A stretch of 64,000 bases of DNA. Origin: Halopseudomonas pachastrellae. GTDB lineage: Bacteria; Pseudomonadota; Gammaproteobacteria; Pseudomonadales; Pseudomonadaceae. The first letter of the stretch is position 1. Every line of letters begins with the position of its first letter. The notes beneath the pieces were generated by a model that was not told where the DNA came from, did not search any database, and saw only the letters and a program-made list of their open reading frames with translations. The position numbers were made by a program, and so were the translations under genes. Location: contig NZ_FOUD01000020.1 of the NCBI RefSeq assembly GCF_900114765.1, forward strand, positions 33,847 through 97,846, written 5' to 3'. Positions 40,065 through 49,936 of the stretch are shown here, in pieces.

Positions 40065-41411
40065 ATGGATGCAACTCAAAGCAATGGACGGATCTTGCTG
40101 GTTGATGACGAGCCAGCAATTTTGCGTACCTTCCGTTACTGCCTCGAAGACGAGGGTTATCTGGTTGCAACCGCCAGTAATGGCATGCAGGCCGAGTCTG
40201 TTTTGCACAGTCAGGTGTTTGATCTGTGCTTTCTGGACCTGCGCCTGGGTGAGGAGAACGGCCTGGATGTGATGGCGCGCATGCGAACCATCGCGCCCTG
40301 GATGCGAGTGGTCATGGTGACGGCCCATTCGGCAGTGGATACCGCGGTCGACGCCATGCAGGCCGGCGCCGCCGATTATCTGGTGAAACCCTGCAGCCCC
40401 GACCAGTTGCGCATGTCCGCTGCCAAGCAGCTTGAAGCACGGCAGATGGCTGCGCGGCTGGAAACCCTGGAAGAAGAGGTGCGCCAGGCCCGCGTCAGCG
40501 GCGATTCTCAGAGCCCCGCGATGATGACGGTGCTGGAAACCGCACGCCAAGTAGCCGGCACCGACGCCAACATTCTTATTCTGGGTGAATCGGGTACGGG
40601 CAAGGGCGAGCTGGCCCGCCTGATTCACGGCTGGAGCCGCCGGGCCAAGAAGGAGTGCGTCACCATCAACTGTCCGTCACTCAATGCCGAGCTGATGGAA
40701 AGTGAGCTGTTCGGTCACACCAAGGGCGCCTTTACCGGTGCCAGCGAGAGCACCTTGGGGCGTGTCAGCCAAGCCGACGGCGGCACCCTGTTTCTGGACG
40801 AGATCGGTGACTTTCCGCTGACTCTGCAGCCCAAGTTGCTGCGCTTTATTCAAGACAAGGAATACGAGCGTGTCGGCGACCCGGTAACGCGCCACGCGGA
40901 TGTGCGCATTCTGGCGGCGACCAACCTCGACCTGACCGAGATGGCCAAGGAAGGGCGCTTTCGCGAAGACCTGCTCTACCGCCTCAATGTAATTACCCTG
41001 ACCCTGCCTCCGCTGCGCGAGCGTACCGACGATATCCTCACCCTGGCCGATCGCTTTCTGGCCGGTTTCGTCAAGGAGTATGCCCGGCCGGCGCGTGGGT
41101 TCAGCGAAGCCGCCCAGAACGCGCTGCTCAACCACGGCTGGCCCGGCAACATTCGTGAACTGCGTAACGTTATCGAGCGGGCCAGCATCATCTGCAATGA
41201 AGAACGGGTGGATGTGGCACACCTGGGCCTGGGCGCCGAACCGGAAGACAACGCCGCGCCCCGGGTGGGCGCAAGCCTGAGTCTGGATGAGCTGGAGAAG
41301 GCGCATATCGCAGCCGTGCTGGCCTCCAGCCCGACACTGGAGCAAGCGGCCCGTACCTTGGGGATTGACGCCTCTACCCTGTATCGCAAGCGTAAGCAGT
41401 TCGGCCTATGA
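40065..41411 (+). CDS. algB: NtrC-type response regulator AlgB
   Basis: 448-residue sigma-54-type regulator. The receiver begins [24 protein letters not shown], with phospho-acceptor Asp in CFLDLRLG. The AAA+ domain has Walker [13 protein letters not shown], the GAFTGA loop that contacts sigma-54, and the R-finger region. A Fis-type helix-turn-helix follows ([20 protein letters not shown]). The sequence follows P. aeruginosa AlgB, a regulator of alginate and biofilm genes, nearly end to end. No alginate biosynthesis genes are in the window. The stop overlaps the kinB start (ATGA). Confidence 0.95.
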   Translation: MDATQSNGRILLVDDEPAILRTFRYCLEDEGYLVATASNGMQAESVLHSQVFDLCFLDLRLGEENGLDVMARMRTIAPWMRVVMVTAHSAVDTAVDAMQAGAADYLVKPCSPDQLRMSAAKQLEARQMAARLETLEEEVRQARVSGDSQSPAMMTVLETARQVAGTDANILILGESGTGKGELARLIHGWSRRAKKECVTINCPSLNAELMESELFGHTKGAFTGASESTLGRVSQADGGTLFLDEIGDFPLTLQPKLLRFIQDKEYERVGDPVTRHADVRILAATNLDLTEMAKEGRFREDLLYRLNVITLTLPPLRERTDDILTLADRFLAGFVKEYARPARGFSEAAQNALLNHGWPGNIRELRNVIERASIICNEERVDVAHLGLGAEPEDNAAPRVGASLSLDELEKAHIAAVLASSPTLEQAARTLGIDASTLYRKRKQFGL

Positions 41412-43183
41412 AGCTGCGCAGTCAGCTGTTTTTCAGCAGCAGTGCGCTGCTGACAGTTGCCCTGGTCGGCTTGCTGGTAGGGATGGTTGGCGTACTCAGC
41501 CTGACGCAGTCACAGAGTCTGAGTGTCGCCAGCAACATCGGCATCCTCAAGGCAACCATGGGCATGCGACAGGAAATTGGTCGTCAGGTCACCATGCTGC
41601 TGGCCGAAGACTTTGATTCTGCCGCGCTCAAGGAGTCAGACCGGATATTCAAGGAGTGGCTGACAGAGGCCGGCGAGCAAGCCAGAACCGACGAAGACCG
41701 GCAGGCCATTGAAGAGATCAGGCGAGCGTATTCGGTCTATGACCAGGTGCTCAAGCGTCCGACCTCGCTGCGCCGTGACCTGCTTTCCGACAGCACACTC
41801 AGCCTCAACGTCGCGGCCATGCGTGACCGTATCAATGAGGTGCAGAGCCGTTACCTCGAATATGTCGAAGCCGCTGAAACCGCAGCCCACCAGCGTGCCT
41901 GGTTGATTGCCATACTGCTGGGCCTGATTGGCTTGGCCGTGCTGCTGCTGGGCCTGTTGACGGCTCACAGCATTGCCCAGCGCTTTGGTCGCCCGATCGA
42001 GAGCCTGGCCCAGGCTGCCGACCGTATTGGTCAGGGTGACTTCAACGTGATGTTGCCGCTCTCGCCAGTCAACGAGGTGGCGGCGCTCAGCCGCCGTTTT
42101 GGTGCCATGGCCGAGGCACTGCGTCAGTTCAAGAGTACTGACCTGGAGGCCCTGCAGTCAGAGCAGCGACGTTTGCAGGCGGTACTCGACAGCATCGACG
42201 ATGGCTTGTTGATTCTTGATCAGCACGGTGAGGTGGACCACTTCAACCCGGTTGCCCGGCGCCAGCTCAACTGGGATGCGCGCGAGCTGGGCCAGTCGCT
42301 GGGCATGGCCATGGGCCGCCCGGAGCTGGATGAGCAGGTGCGTGAAGTGCTGGCCGGCAACGCCTTCAGCAGCGAGCAGGAAGACCTGGCTGTTCAGGTG
42401 TCGGGTGAGACGCGCTTGCTGGACTACAGCCTGACCCCGGTGGTGCGCAACGACAGCTGGGTGCAGGGTGCGGTGATGGTGCTGCGTGATGTTACCGATC
42501 AACGGGCCTTCGAGCGGGTACGGCGGGAGTTTGTGTTGCGTGCCTCCCACGAGCTGCGCACGCCGGTGACCGGCATGCACATGGCCTTTGCCCTGTTGCA
42601 GGAACGCCTTGAGTTCACGCCGGGCAGTCGCGAGCAGGATCTGTTCGACACCGTCGATGAAGAAATGCGCCGGCTGGTGGATTTAATCAACGACCTGCTC
42701 AACTTTTCGCGCTATCAAAATGGCCTGCAGAAGCTGGAACTGGAGCCTTGCGACCCGCGTGAGCTGGTACGGGCGGTGGTTTCACGTTTTGAGGCCCAGG
42801 CCCAGAAGCAGGGCATCAGCATGCACGAAGAGATTGATGAGGAGGTGGCGGTTGCACGGCTTGACCGCCTGCAGCTGGAGCGGGTGCTGGACAACCTGGT
42901 AGGCAACGCGTTGCGGCACAGCGATGTGGGCGGCAGCATTACGGTGTCGGTGCGGCGTAATGGTAAGCGGATTTTCTTTGCCGTCACCGATACCGGTGAG
43001 GGTATTCCCTACAGCCAGCAGATTCGTGTGTTTGAGCCCTTTGTTCAGGGGGGCGGCAAGAAGGGCGGGGCCGGCCTTGGCCTGGCGCTGTGCAAGGAGG
43101 TCGTGCAGTTGCACGGTGGCCACATTGGTGTGACCTCACGGCCCGGCGAGGGCGCCAGCTTCCATTTCGCTCTGCCGTTGTAG
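41408..43183 (+). CDS. kinB: Sensor histidine kinase KinB
   Basis: 591-residue inner-membrane kinase, partner of AlgB. Two membrane helices (about 10-33 and 160-185) enclose a periplasmic four-helix sensor. HAMP follows (GRPIESLAQAADRIGQGDFN), then a PAS domain (about 255-365), HisKA with RASHELRTPVTGMHMA, and HATPase with NLVGNALRHSD, DTGEGIP and GAGLGLALCKEVV. It can phosphorylate or dephosphorylate AlgB. The overlap with algB implies translational coupling. Confidence 0.94.
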   Translation: MKLRSQLFFSSSALLTVALVGLLVGMVGVLSLTQSQSLSVASNIGILKATMGMRQEIGRQVTMLLAEDFDSAALKESDRIFKEWLTEAGEQARTDEDRQAIEEIRRAYSVYDQVLKRPTSLRRDLLSDSTLSLNVAAMRDRINEVQSRYLEYVEAAETAAHQRAWLIAILLGLIGLAVLLLGLLTAHSIAQRFGRPIESLAQAADRIGQGDFNVMLPLSPVNEVAALSRRFGAMAEALRQFKSTDLEALQSEQRRLQAVLDSIDDGLLILDQHGEVDHFNPVARRQLNWDARELGQSLGMAMGRPELDEQVREVLAGNAFSSEQEDLAVQVSGETRLLDYSLTPVVRNDSWVQGAVMVLRDVTDQRAFERVRREFVLRASHELRTPVTGMHMAFALLQERLEFTPGSREQDLFDTVDEEMRRLVDLINDLLNFSRYQNGLQKLELEPCDPRELVRAVVSRFEAQAQKQGISMHEEIDEEVAVARLDRLQLERVLDNLVGNALRHSDVGGSITVSVRRNGKRIFFAVTDTGEGIPYSQQIRVFEPFVQGGGKKGGAGLGLALCKEVVQLHGGHIGVTSRPGEGASFHFALPL

Positions 43184-43203
43184 CGCTGGCAGGCGCTGAT
43201 TGG

Positions 43204-43416
43204 TCAGCGCTTGCCCATCGAGCGACGGGTGCCGCGGGGCGGCATGTGCACACGCTTGGTGTGCGGGTCAAAGCCGGCTTTGCCTTGCTTGGGAGCGTTG
43301 GCTTTACCGGCCTGCTTGCCGGCTGCAGCAAAGAGGGCGCCGAGACCGGTTGCTGACGGCGTACCCGGTTGCTCGGTGTTCGCATCGTTCAGACGTTGCT
43401 CGTCTTGCTTGCTCAT
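43204..43416 (-). CDS. Small basic hypothetical protein
   Basis: 70-residue protein with a polar N-terminus, an Ala/Gly-rich middle (GLGALFAAAGKQAGKA) and a strongly basic C-terminus (HTKRVHMPPRGTRRSMGKR). GGAG lies 8-9 bases before the ATG at 43416. It is not a family with known function to me. It is convergent with kinB, 20 bases away. A nucleic-acid contact is imaginable from the charge only. Confidence 0.6.
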   Translation of the reverse strand: MSKQDEQRLNDANTEQPGTPSATGLGALFAAAGKQAGKANAPKQGKAGFDPHTKRVHMPPRGTRRSMGKR

Positions 43417-43688
43417 GGCGCTCTCTCCGGATGTGGGGTGGCGAGTATAGCGACTTGGCGGAATTGCCATAAGTCCTGATTTGCTCGCCCACTGAGGTGT
43501 AGGGCGGGGGCATCGCCTTGATTGAGTCCTTTTAATGCAGCGTCCGCATCGCCGCTAATGCGCGGCAGGCGCTGAGGGCGCTTACTGCGAGTTGGCGATT
43601 TTGGCACAATGTGCTCTTGCCGGGCGGTCTCTGGCTGGCAACCCGTCCTGCTGCTTGGCGCGACGGGCCACATGAGGCGGCATGCCCT

Positions 43689-44066
43689 ATGAATAGCGCG
43701 CTGGATGATGTTTTGCCGCCGCCCACTTTGACCTTGAGCACGAGAGAGATGCAGCCCATCCGCTTTGCCGACACCGATACCTTGAGCCTGCGTCAGCTCG
43801 ATGAACTCAATCACGCCCCCAAGGGCACGGCGTTTCGGGTGTTCCGTCGCTGCGAGGTGCAGCTGGAGGAGGGGAAGGATTTTTTCTACCTGGCGGCGGA
43901 CCAGCACAAGGCGTTGATCGAGGCGCTGAAAGCCAGCGGGCAGATCTACGCCACCACGGTCAATCTGGTGCTGCTGAGCCAGTCAGGTTATCAGCGCATG
44001 ACCGAACTCAACCGAGCAGACCAAGCCAGCCAGACCCCGCCAGCAACGCCCCCATCAGTTGATTGA
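43689..44066 (+). CDS. ORF6N-domain protein
   Basis: 125-residue protein. Residues about 20-105 match the ORF6N domain seen in phage antirepressors and KilA-type proteins: FADTDTLSLRQLDELNHAPK near the start of the domain, then TAFRVFRR, LEEGKDFFYLAADQ and LLSQSGYQRM. Such domains bind DNA. It stands alone with no phage genes nearby. Its last 59 bases overlap the 3' end of the decayed LysE gene on the other strand. Function unknown. Confidence 0.7.
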   Translation: MNSALDDVLPPPTLTLSTREMQPIRFADTDTLSLRQLDELNHAPKGTAFRVFRRCEVQLEEGKDFFYLAADQHKALIEALKASGQIYATTVNLVLLSQSGYQRMTELNRADQASQTPPATPPSVD

Positions 44067-44394
44067 AGCGGCGCAGCGCGCGGGCTGAATGTAGCCAGCT
44101 GCGTGCCTGGATGCCTAGCCACGCCCACAGCAGCATGCAGGGAATGGCCATCAGCAAAAACACCAGGGCCAGCAGCCAGGCCGGTGCGCCAGAACTGCTC
44201 ATGAACACGCCGACCACTGCCAGCGCGACTGTCCAGGGTTTGGGGTTGATTACCTGTATCAGAGCGGCAGCGCCCGCGCCAAGCGGTTTGTCTGCTGTCG
44301 TATCCGTCGTCAGCTCAACCTCGGCGCTGGCGATTTTCCAGCCCAGCCAGCTCAGCCATAGTGCGCCAGCCCAACCCAGTAGCTTGGCGATCTA
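44008..44394 (-). pseudogene. LysE/RhtB-family exporter, 3' part only
   Basis: The minus strand encodes the C-terminal half of a LysE-type amino acid exporter: LLGWAGALWLSWLGWKIA, INPKPWTVALAVVGVF (NPK motif), and a final helix ending GLLG. The N-terminal helices are missing. At about 44395 the frame passes directly into a fragment of an AraC-type regulator, so a deletion has joined the two genes. No start codon fits before 44217. Confidence 0.75.
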
Positions 44395-44640
44395 CGGGCG
44401 GATCCTCGGTTGGCGCTTCGCCGTCATGCACCTCGCCCGGCTCGATCAGAATGACCTTGCCCGGCACGCTGTCATAGCGCTGCCGCCCGCAATGAAAACG
44501 CTGCACGCCCTGCTCGGTAAAGCCGACCAGATAGGCGTCGTGCCAATGCGGGTCGTAGGCGTGCCCTCAAAATGAGCGCGAATCGTCTCAATGCCGGTAT
44601 CGGCATCCTGCTTGAGATCGAGCCAGTTGCTTCTGTTCAT
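44395..44640 (-). pseudogene. AraC-family regulator, 5' fragment with frameshift
   Basis: From the ATG at 44640 the minus strand encodes the cupin-type sensor part of an AraC regulator (MNRSNWLDLKQDADTGIETI, then HAYDPHWHDAYLVGFTEQ, GKVILIEPGEVHDGEAP). The two halves lie in different frames: one C seems lost near 44567, where GGCCACGCC would be expected and GGCACGCC is found. The helix-turn-helix part is absent. AraC-LysE neighbours are common in proteobacteria, which explains the junction as a deletion between two adjacent genes. Confidence 0.75.
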
Positions 44641-44748
44641 GCGCACGGCTCCGGGTGACGGGTGACAGTGCAGCATAACGCAGTGGTTGCGGGTGTCTGG
44701 AAGATTTGTGCAGGGCTGTCGGCGTAGCGGCCGACAGCCGTATGTGGA

Positions 44749-45327
44749 TCAGCGCTGCCCGGTCTTCACCCACTTGGCGACGCTGGGCGGTGTGTAGTCG
44801 CGGACCTTGGCTAGCAGGGGCTCTGCTTCGTTGTCGACGATCAGCATGTCGCGGTAGGGCTGGCGCATGAAGCCTTCGTTTACGGCGTGGTTGAGAAACT
44901 CGATCAGCTTGTCGTAGTAGCCGGCCGCGTTGAACAGGGCGCAGGGCTTTTGGTGGTGACCAAGCTGGCCCCAGGTCCAGACCTCGAACAGCTCCTCAAA
45001 GGTGCCGACGCCGCCGGGCAGGGCGATAAAGCCGTCAGACAGGTCGGCCATCATGGCCTTGCGTTCGTGCATGGAGCCGACTTCGTGCAGGGTGGTCAGG
45101 CCTTCGTGGGCCAGTTCGCGCTCGACCAGGTGGCGCGGGATCACACCAATCACTTCGCCGCCAGCGGCCAGCGCCGCATCAGCGACTGCGCCCATCAGGC
45201 CGACTTGTGCCCCGCCGTACACCAGGCCAATGCCGGCTTTGGCCAACGCGGTGCCGAGCTGCTGGGCGGCGGCAAGATAGTCGGGTTGGTTGCCGGGGGC
45301 GGAACCACAGAAAACACACAGACGCAT
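44749..45327 (-). CDS. LOG-family protein (cytokinin riboside phosphoribohydrolase-like)
   Basis: 192-residue Rossmann-type protein of the TIGR00730/LOG family, with CVFCGSAPGNQPDY at the N-terminus, GLVYGGAQVGLMGAVADAAL, the catalytic SMHERKAMM, and PGGVGTFEELFEVWTWGQLG. These enzymes release the base from nucleoside 5'-monophosphates. AGGAG lies 6 bases before the ATG. The longer open frame extending to 45954 is an artefact across the promoter. The 288-base gap to the GFA gene shows no further gene. Confidence 0.93.
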   Translation of the reverse strand: MRLCVFCGSAPGNQPDYLAAAQQLGTALAKAGIGLVYGGAQVGLMGAVADAALAAGGEVIGVIPRHLVERELAHEGLTTLHEVGSMHERKAMMADLSDGFIALPGGVGTFEELFEVWTWGQLGHHQKPCALFNAAGYYDKLIEFLNHAVNEGFMRQPYRDMLIVDNEAEPLLAKVRDYTPPSVAKWVKTGQR

Positions 45328-45615
45328 GGACTCTCCTGATGAGCTGGGGGAGGGGCAACGCTCGGTGGCAGAGCGCGGCGTGGGGCAGATGACTTTACCG
45401 AGGCGAGGCTGATTTTGCCAGATTGATCTGGCGCGCCGCCGGCCACAAAGGCTGTCTGCGGCATAGCAGTCTGCCCGGCGCCTCTGAGGAATACGGACGA
45501 GTACAGGATGTAATACGAGAACGGGCGCAGCTTGTTCAACAGGTCGCGTGGCTGGCCGATGCAATAGTGCGTATTCTCGCTGCTTTGAGCTCAATGACAG
45601 AACAGGGGAGTTCAC

Positions 45616-46023
45616 ATGATTACCGGCAGTTGCCTGTGTGGTGGTATTCGCTTTGAAGTGGATGGGCCGCTGGAGCCCATTCAGGTGTGTCACTGCGGCC
45701 AGTGCCGCAAGGCGCAGGGCACGGCGTTTGCGACCAATATTCCGGCTGCCGAGTCGCGTTTTCGCTTGCTGGCAGGGCAGGCGCTGTTGAGCAGCTTCAG
45801 CTCCTCTGCGGGCAAGCAGCGTTGCTTCTGTAGCCGTTGCGGCTCGCCCATCTTCAGCCGTAACGAGCGCATCCCCGGCGTGCTGCGGGTTCGTGCCGGC
45901 ACGCTGGACGGCGAGCTGGATACCCGGCTGCAGGCGCACTTTTTCACTGCCCACAAGGCAAACTGGTTCGACATCGATGACGGGCTGCCATGCTATGCCG
46001 AGTTTGCGCCCAGCGTGGAGTAA
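45616..46023 (+). CDS. GFA-family (Mss4-like, zinc-binding) protein
   Basis: 135-residue protein of the glutathione-dependent formaldehyde-activating family. Zinc-binding cysteines appear in order: GSCLCGGIRFEV, VCHCGQCRKAQG, and CFCSRCGSPIF. Length is typical for stand-alone GFA proteins whose reaction is mostly uncharacterised. GGGGAG lies 6 bases before the ATG. It is followed 6 bases later by a small membrane protein gene and then the PaiB-like gene, likely one transcript. Confidence 0.88.
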   Translation: MITGSCLCGGIRFEVDGPLEPIQVCHCGQCRKAQGTAFATNIPAAESRFRLLAGQALLSSFSSSAGKQRCFCSRCGSPIFSRNERIPGVLRVRAGTLDGELDTRLQAHFFTAHKANWFDIDDGLPCYAEFAPSVE

Positions 46024-46029
46024 TGGCTG

Positions 46030-46287
46030 ATGCTCGAACTACTGGAGGTGCTGGCGCGGGCTTTTCTGCTGCTGGGGCGCTTGATCCTGGAGGCAGGCGC
46101 TGTGCTCGACATCAGCTTGCGCATTCCCGGCCGCTGCCTGCTGCGTTGCCTGTGGCCGCCGCACTGGTTCCAGCCGCGTAGCTATCCTGGCTGGCTGGAA
46201 TCCGCTGCGGGCTGTGTGTTCTGGTTGCTGTTGATGCTGGGGCTGTATTATCTGGACCAAAACCTCTCCAACTGGATGTCATCGTAA
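46030..46287 (+). CDS. Small hypothetical membrane protein
   Basis: 85-residue protein with a hydrophobic N-terminal segment (LLEVLARAFLLLGRLILEAG) and a C-terminal membrane helix (AAGCVFWLLLMLGLYYL). No family recognised. It is tightly placed between the GFA gene and the PaiB-like gene. Confidence 0.6.
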   Translation: MLELLEVLARAFLLLGRLILEAGAVLDISLRIPGRCLLRCLWPPHWFQPRSYPGWLESAAGCVFWLLLMLGLYYLDQNLSNWMSS

Positions 46288-46292
46288 TCGCC

Positions 46293-46925
46293 ATGTACCT
46301 GCCAGAGCACTTTGCCGAAACCCGCAGCGCTGAGCTGCACGCCCTGATCACTTCAAATCCGCTGGGTACGCTGGTTACCTCAGGGCCAGATGGGCTGGAT
46401 GCCAATCACGTGCCCTTTGAGCTGCTGGCAGACCAGGGCGAGCACGGCACCCTGCAGGCGCATCTGGCGCGCGCCAACCCGCTGGTTGAGCAGATTGTTG
46501 ATGGGATGCCGGTGCTGGTGATTTTTCAGGGCGCGCAGGCCTATGTGTCGCCCAACTGGTACCCAAGCAAGCATGAAACCCACCGGCAGGTGCCAACCTG
46601 GAATTATCAGGTAGTGCACGCCCATGGCCGCATTCGATTGCGTGACGATGAGCGCTTTGTGCGCGGCCTGGTTGCGCGTTTGACACGTCAACACGAGACC
46701 GCGATCCAGCAGGAGCGCCCCTGGAAGATGACCGACTCCAGCCCGGAGTACATCAGCCAGATGCTGGCAGCGATCGTCGGGATAGAGATCGAGATTGATC
46801 GTCTGGTGGGCAAGTTCAAGCTGAGCCAGAACAAGGCGCCAGAGGACATTGCCGGCGCCGCTGCAGGGCTGGGGCGCGGCGGCCACACAGTGCTGGCCGA
46901 GCTGATGGGTAAAGCGCGGCCCTGA
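46293..46925 (+). CDS. PaiB-like FMN-binding protein
   Basis: 210 residues. The protein begins MYLPEHFAE and contains NPLGTLVTSGPDGLDANHVPF, VIFQGAQAYVSPNWYPSK and PTWNYQVVHAHGRIRL, all hallmarks of the PaiB family (flavin-binding split barrel; negative regulator of sporulation and protease genes in Bacillus). In proteobacteria the role is unclear and an FMN-dependent or regulatory function is inferred. It begins 5 bases after the preceding small gene. Confidence 0.9.
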   Translation: MYLPEHFAETRSAELHALITSNPLGTLVTSGPDGLDANHVPFELLADQGEHGTLQAHLARANPLVEQIVDGMPVLVIFQGAQAYVSPNWYPSKHETHRQVPTWNYQVVHAHGRIRLRDDERFVRGLVARLTRQHETAIQQERPWKMTDSSPEYISQMLAAIVGIEIEIDRLVGKFKLSQNKAPEDIAGAAAGLGRGGHTVLAELMGKARP

Positions 46926-47106
46926 TATCAGACCTGTTTGGCGATGGCGGTCCCTTTTCGCCCGTTATGCGGCAAATCAGCCCTGAACTGGTGCGCAGCG
47001 TGCCGGTTTGAGCCGCGCAGGCCGCATGGCTGCGTGGCAAAGTGATGGCACTCTTCTTGCTGAGGCATCTGTCCAATCAGTCAGGTTTTCCTCAGGGTTT
47101 GTCATC

Positions 47107-49107
47107 ATGTTGTCCATGCTTCGTAACATCTCCATGCGCGGCAAGTTGTTGCTGCTCATCCTGCCGGCCTTGGCGGGCACGCTGTATTTCTCCGGTTCTA
47201 CCGTTCTGGATCGCTACACCCATCTGCAAAGTACCGAGTCGGCTCGGGCGTTGTTCGAGCTGGTGTTGACCGCCGATCCAGCGCTGGAGAATTTGCAGAA
47301 AGAGCGCGGGCTGACTGCACTGTTTATTGCTACCGGCGGAGCAGACGGGCGCGTGGTTGAGCGCCTGGAAGGGCAGCGCGCCGCCACGGATGCCAGCCTG
47401 TCGGCACTACGTGACGGCATGGCCGAGTTGCAAGGCGTCGACCGGGCTGCCGTTGCCGGTGAGCTGGCGCGCATCAACGAGGCACTTGATGCGCTGGCGC
47501 CATTGCGCGAGCGGGTGATCCGCGAGGACGTAGACCCGGAGCTGTCCTATCGGACTTACGGCGCAGCGGTGGAGCATTTGCTTGCGTTGATTCCGCAGAT
47601 TTTGCTGCGCTCCAACGAGCCACGTTTGACCCGCATGATGGGCGCCTTTCTGGCCTTGAGTGAAGCGACCGAATGGGGCGCGCGGGAGATGGCGGCCGGT
47701 GCGCAGGTGTTAAGCGATGGCGGGGTGTCGCTGGCGCTGGCCAGAGAAGTCAGTGGCGCCGGGGCGCGCAGTCAGGCCTTGTTGGGCACGGCTGCGGACT
47801 TGATCGGCCCCTCCCTGCAAGGGCAGCTGGAGGCTTTGCAGCAACGCCCCGAAAGTCTGGCCTTTGTGGCGTTGCGTGACCGCCTGATCGGCTCTGAATA
47901 TGGTTTTCTGGGCATGGCCAACATCGAATGGTTTGACAGCTCCAGCCAGGCTGCGGCCGGTGTTTATCAGCTCAAGCAGCAACTGGCCGCTGATATGGAA
48001 AAGGGCACCGAGCTTGTGCTTGCCGGAGCCCATGCCGAGTTGCGCCGGGCTGCGATTATTGGCTGCGTGGTGATTGGCGCGGTGCTGCTGCTGGCGCTGC
48101 TGATCATCATGGGCGTGTCTGGCCAGGTGAACCAACTGCTGGGTGATTTTCGTCAGATCATGGAACGCAAAGACCTGTCTGTGCGCACGCGGGTGTGCTC
48201 CAAAGACGAGATGGGGCTGATTGGCAGCGCACTGAACGGGCTGATCGAAACCTTCTCCGGTGCCCTGAGCCAGATTGACGAAACCAGCGTGCGCCTGGCC
48301 TCGGCCTCCGAGCAGACCCGCGCCACCGCCAGCCAGAACTCCGATCAGGTGGGTCAGCAGCAGGCGCTGGTTGATCAGGTAGCGGCAGCAGCTGAAGAAA
48401 TGTCCAGCACCTCGGAAGAGATTTCGCGCAACACCCAGCAGGTGGCAGAAGCGGCGCAACACGCCTCGGCGCGCAATGAAGCCGGGCGGCAGGTGGTGCA
48501 GCAGAGCGTTGCCCGCATTCGCCATCTGGCGGGGTCCATCGAGCAGGTCAACGACCAGATGGAACGCCTGCAAACCAGCAGCGAGTCCATCACGCGGGTA
48601 ATAGACGTGATTAAGGCGGTGGCCGATCAGACCAACCTGCTGGCGCTCAATGCGGCCATCGAGGCAGCCAGGGCAGGGGAACACGGACGCGGTTTTGCCG
48701 TGGTGGCCGATGAGGTGCGCAACCTGGCGCGCCAAACCCACGACTCCACCGTCGAGATTGAAAGCATGATCAGCGGCTTCCGCGATATCACCGACAGCGT
48801 GCGCGGCGCCGTGACCGACAGCCACAAGCTGGCCAACCTCAGTGCCGATGAGGCCGAAAAACTCGAAGACACCCTGGCCGCCATCCTGCAGGACGTTGAC
48901 CGCATCTCCGGCATGGCCTCGCAGATTGCCTCCGCCGCCGAGCAGCAGGTTGCCGTAACGCGGGACATCTCCCGCAGCATGACGTCGGTACGCGAAACCT
49001 CCCTGCAAACCCTCAACGGCTCGCGGGAAATTTCTCAGGTAACCGACAGTCAGGCGCAGCTAGCGGGCGAGCTGCAGGCGCTGGCGCAGGGGTTTAGGGT
49101 GGCTTGA
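47107..49107 (+). CDS. Methyl-accepting chemotaxis protein with NIT sensor domain
   Basis: 666-residue transmembrane receptor. Helix 1 (about 14-32, [17 protein letters not shown]) is followed by a large helical periplasmic domain (about 35-315) of the nitrate/nitrite-sensing NIT type, with [16 protein letters not shown]. Helix 2 (about 320-340) leads into HAMP and the signalling domain, with the hairpin tip [19 protein letters not shown] and [15 protein letters not shown]. The ligand is not proven. The ATG at 47107 is used; one at 47116 is possible. No strong Shine-Dalgarno is visible. Confidence 0.88.
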   Translation: MLSMLRNISMRGKLLLLILPALAGTLYFSGSTVLDRYTHLQSTESARALFELVLTADPALENLQKERGLTALFIATGGADGRVVERLEGQRAATDASLSALRDGMAELQGVDRAAVAGELARINEALDALAPLRERVIREDVDPELSYRTYGAAVEHLLALIPQILLRSNEPRLTRMMGAFLALSEATEWGAREMAAGAQVLSDGGVSLALAREVSGAGARSQALLGTAADLIGPSLQGQLEALQQRPESLAFVALRDRLIGSEYGFLGMANIEWFDSSSQAAAGVYQLKQQLAADMEKGTELVLAGAHAELRRAAIIGCVVIGAVLLLALLIIMGVSGQVNQLLGDFRQIMERKDLSVRTRVCSKDEMGLIGSALNGLIETFSGALSQIDETSVRLASASEQTRATASQNSDQVGQQQALVDQVAAAAEEMSSTSEEISRNTQQVAEAAQHASARNEAGRQVVQQSVARIRHLAGSIEQVNDQMERLQTSSESITRVIDVIKAVADQTNLLALNAAIEAARAGEHGRGFAVVADEVRNLARQTHDSTVEIESMISGFRDITDSVRGAVTDSHKLANLSADEAEKLEDTLAAILQDVDRISGMASQIASAAEQQVAVTRDISRSMTSVRETSLQTLNGSREISQVTDSQAQLAGELQALAQGFRVA

Positions 49108-49152
49108 CAGCTGCGCTATGGTGGAAGGAATGACAATTTCTGAGATCCCCCA

Positions 49153-49848
49153 ATGAACAGCAAGGAACTGGAAGCACTCTTTGATCAGCAAGCCGCAGGC
49201 TATGACCAGCAGTGGGCGCGGCAGGCGCCCGTCCGCGACTGTCTGCACTTTTTGCTGGAGTCGGTGTTCAGCGAGCTGCCCGAGAACGCGCACCTGCTGT
49301 GTGTCGGCGCCGGCACCGGGCAAGAGTTGCTGTATCTGGCCGCGCGCCACCCGCAGTGGCGCTTTACTGCGGTTGAACCCTCAAGCGCCATGATGCAGGA
49401 GTGCCGCCGCAACGCTGAGGCCCAGGGCGTTGCCGAGCGTTGTGATTTTCATACCGGCTACCTGGACAGCCTGCCAAGAGAGACCGAGTTTGATGCTGCT
49501 ACCAGCTTTCTCGTCTCACAGTTCATCCTTGACCCAAGGGCACGTATCGGGTTTTTCAAGGAAATTGCCGCCCGCTTAAAGCCCGCCGGGATTCTTGCCA
49601 GCTCTGACCTAACCGCCCGCGCCGATCCGCAACAGCAAGCCCGGCTGATGACGCTCTGGGCGCAGGTCTTGTCCGCTGAACCCGTCACGCCCCAAGTGGT
49701 TGCGCGGATGGAGCAGGCCTATCATCGTGACGTTGCCGTGCTACCGGCCGACAACGTTGAGGCGATGATCCGACAGGCCGGTTTTACCGCGCCGATTCCG
49801 TTCTTTCAGGCCGGCATGATCCGCGCCTGGAGCGCGCGTCGGGACTAA
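49153..49848 (+). CDS. SAM-dependent methyltransferase
   Basis: 231-residue class I methyltransferase. The N-terminus FDQQAAGYDQQWARQAPVRD is typical of UbiE-like and related methyltransferases. Motif I is LLCVGAGTGQELLYLAARHP and the acidic residue after it is in FTAVEPSSAMM. Substrate unknown. The gene is separated by about 45 bases from the chemoreceptor gene. Confidence 0.85.
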   Translation: MNSKELEALFDQQAAGYDQQWARQAPVRDCLHFLLESVFSELPENAHLLCVGAGTGQELLYLAARHPQWRFTAVEPSSAMMQECRRNAEAQGVAERCDFHTGYLDSLPRETEFDAATSFLVSQFILDPRARIGFFKEIAARLKPAGILASSDLTARADPQQQARLMTLWAQVLSAEPVTPQVVARMEQAYHRDVAVLPADNVEAMIRQAGFTAPIPFFQAGMIRAWSARRD

Positions 49849-49936
49849 TCGCCCGCGCGCTCTATTCTGACTAGACCTTTCCGACCACCGCACCGCCTCG
49901 CCCCGCGGTGTTCAATCTCGTAGCAGGAGAGACGCG

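Noticed and set aside
44749..45954. 401-codon minus-strand frame
   Set aside because: Only the part from 45327 is the LOG-family protein; the N-terminal extension crosses the promoter region and the GFA gene on the other strand.
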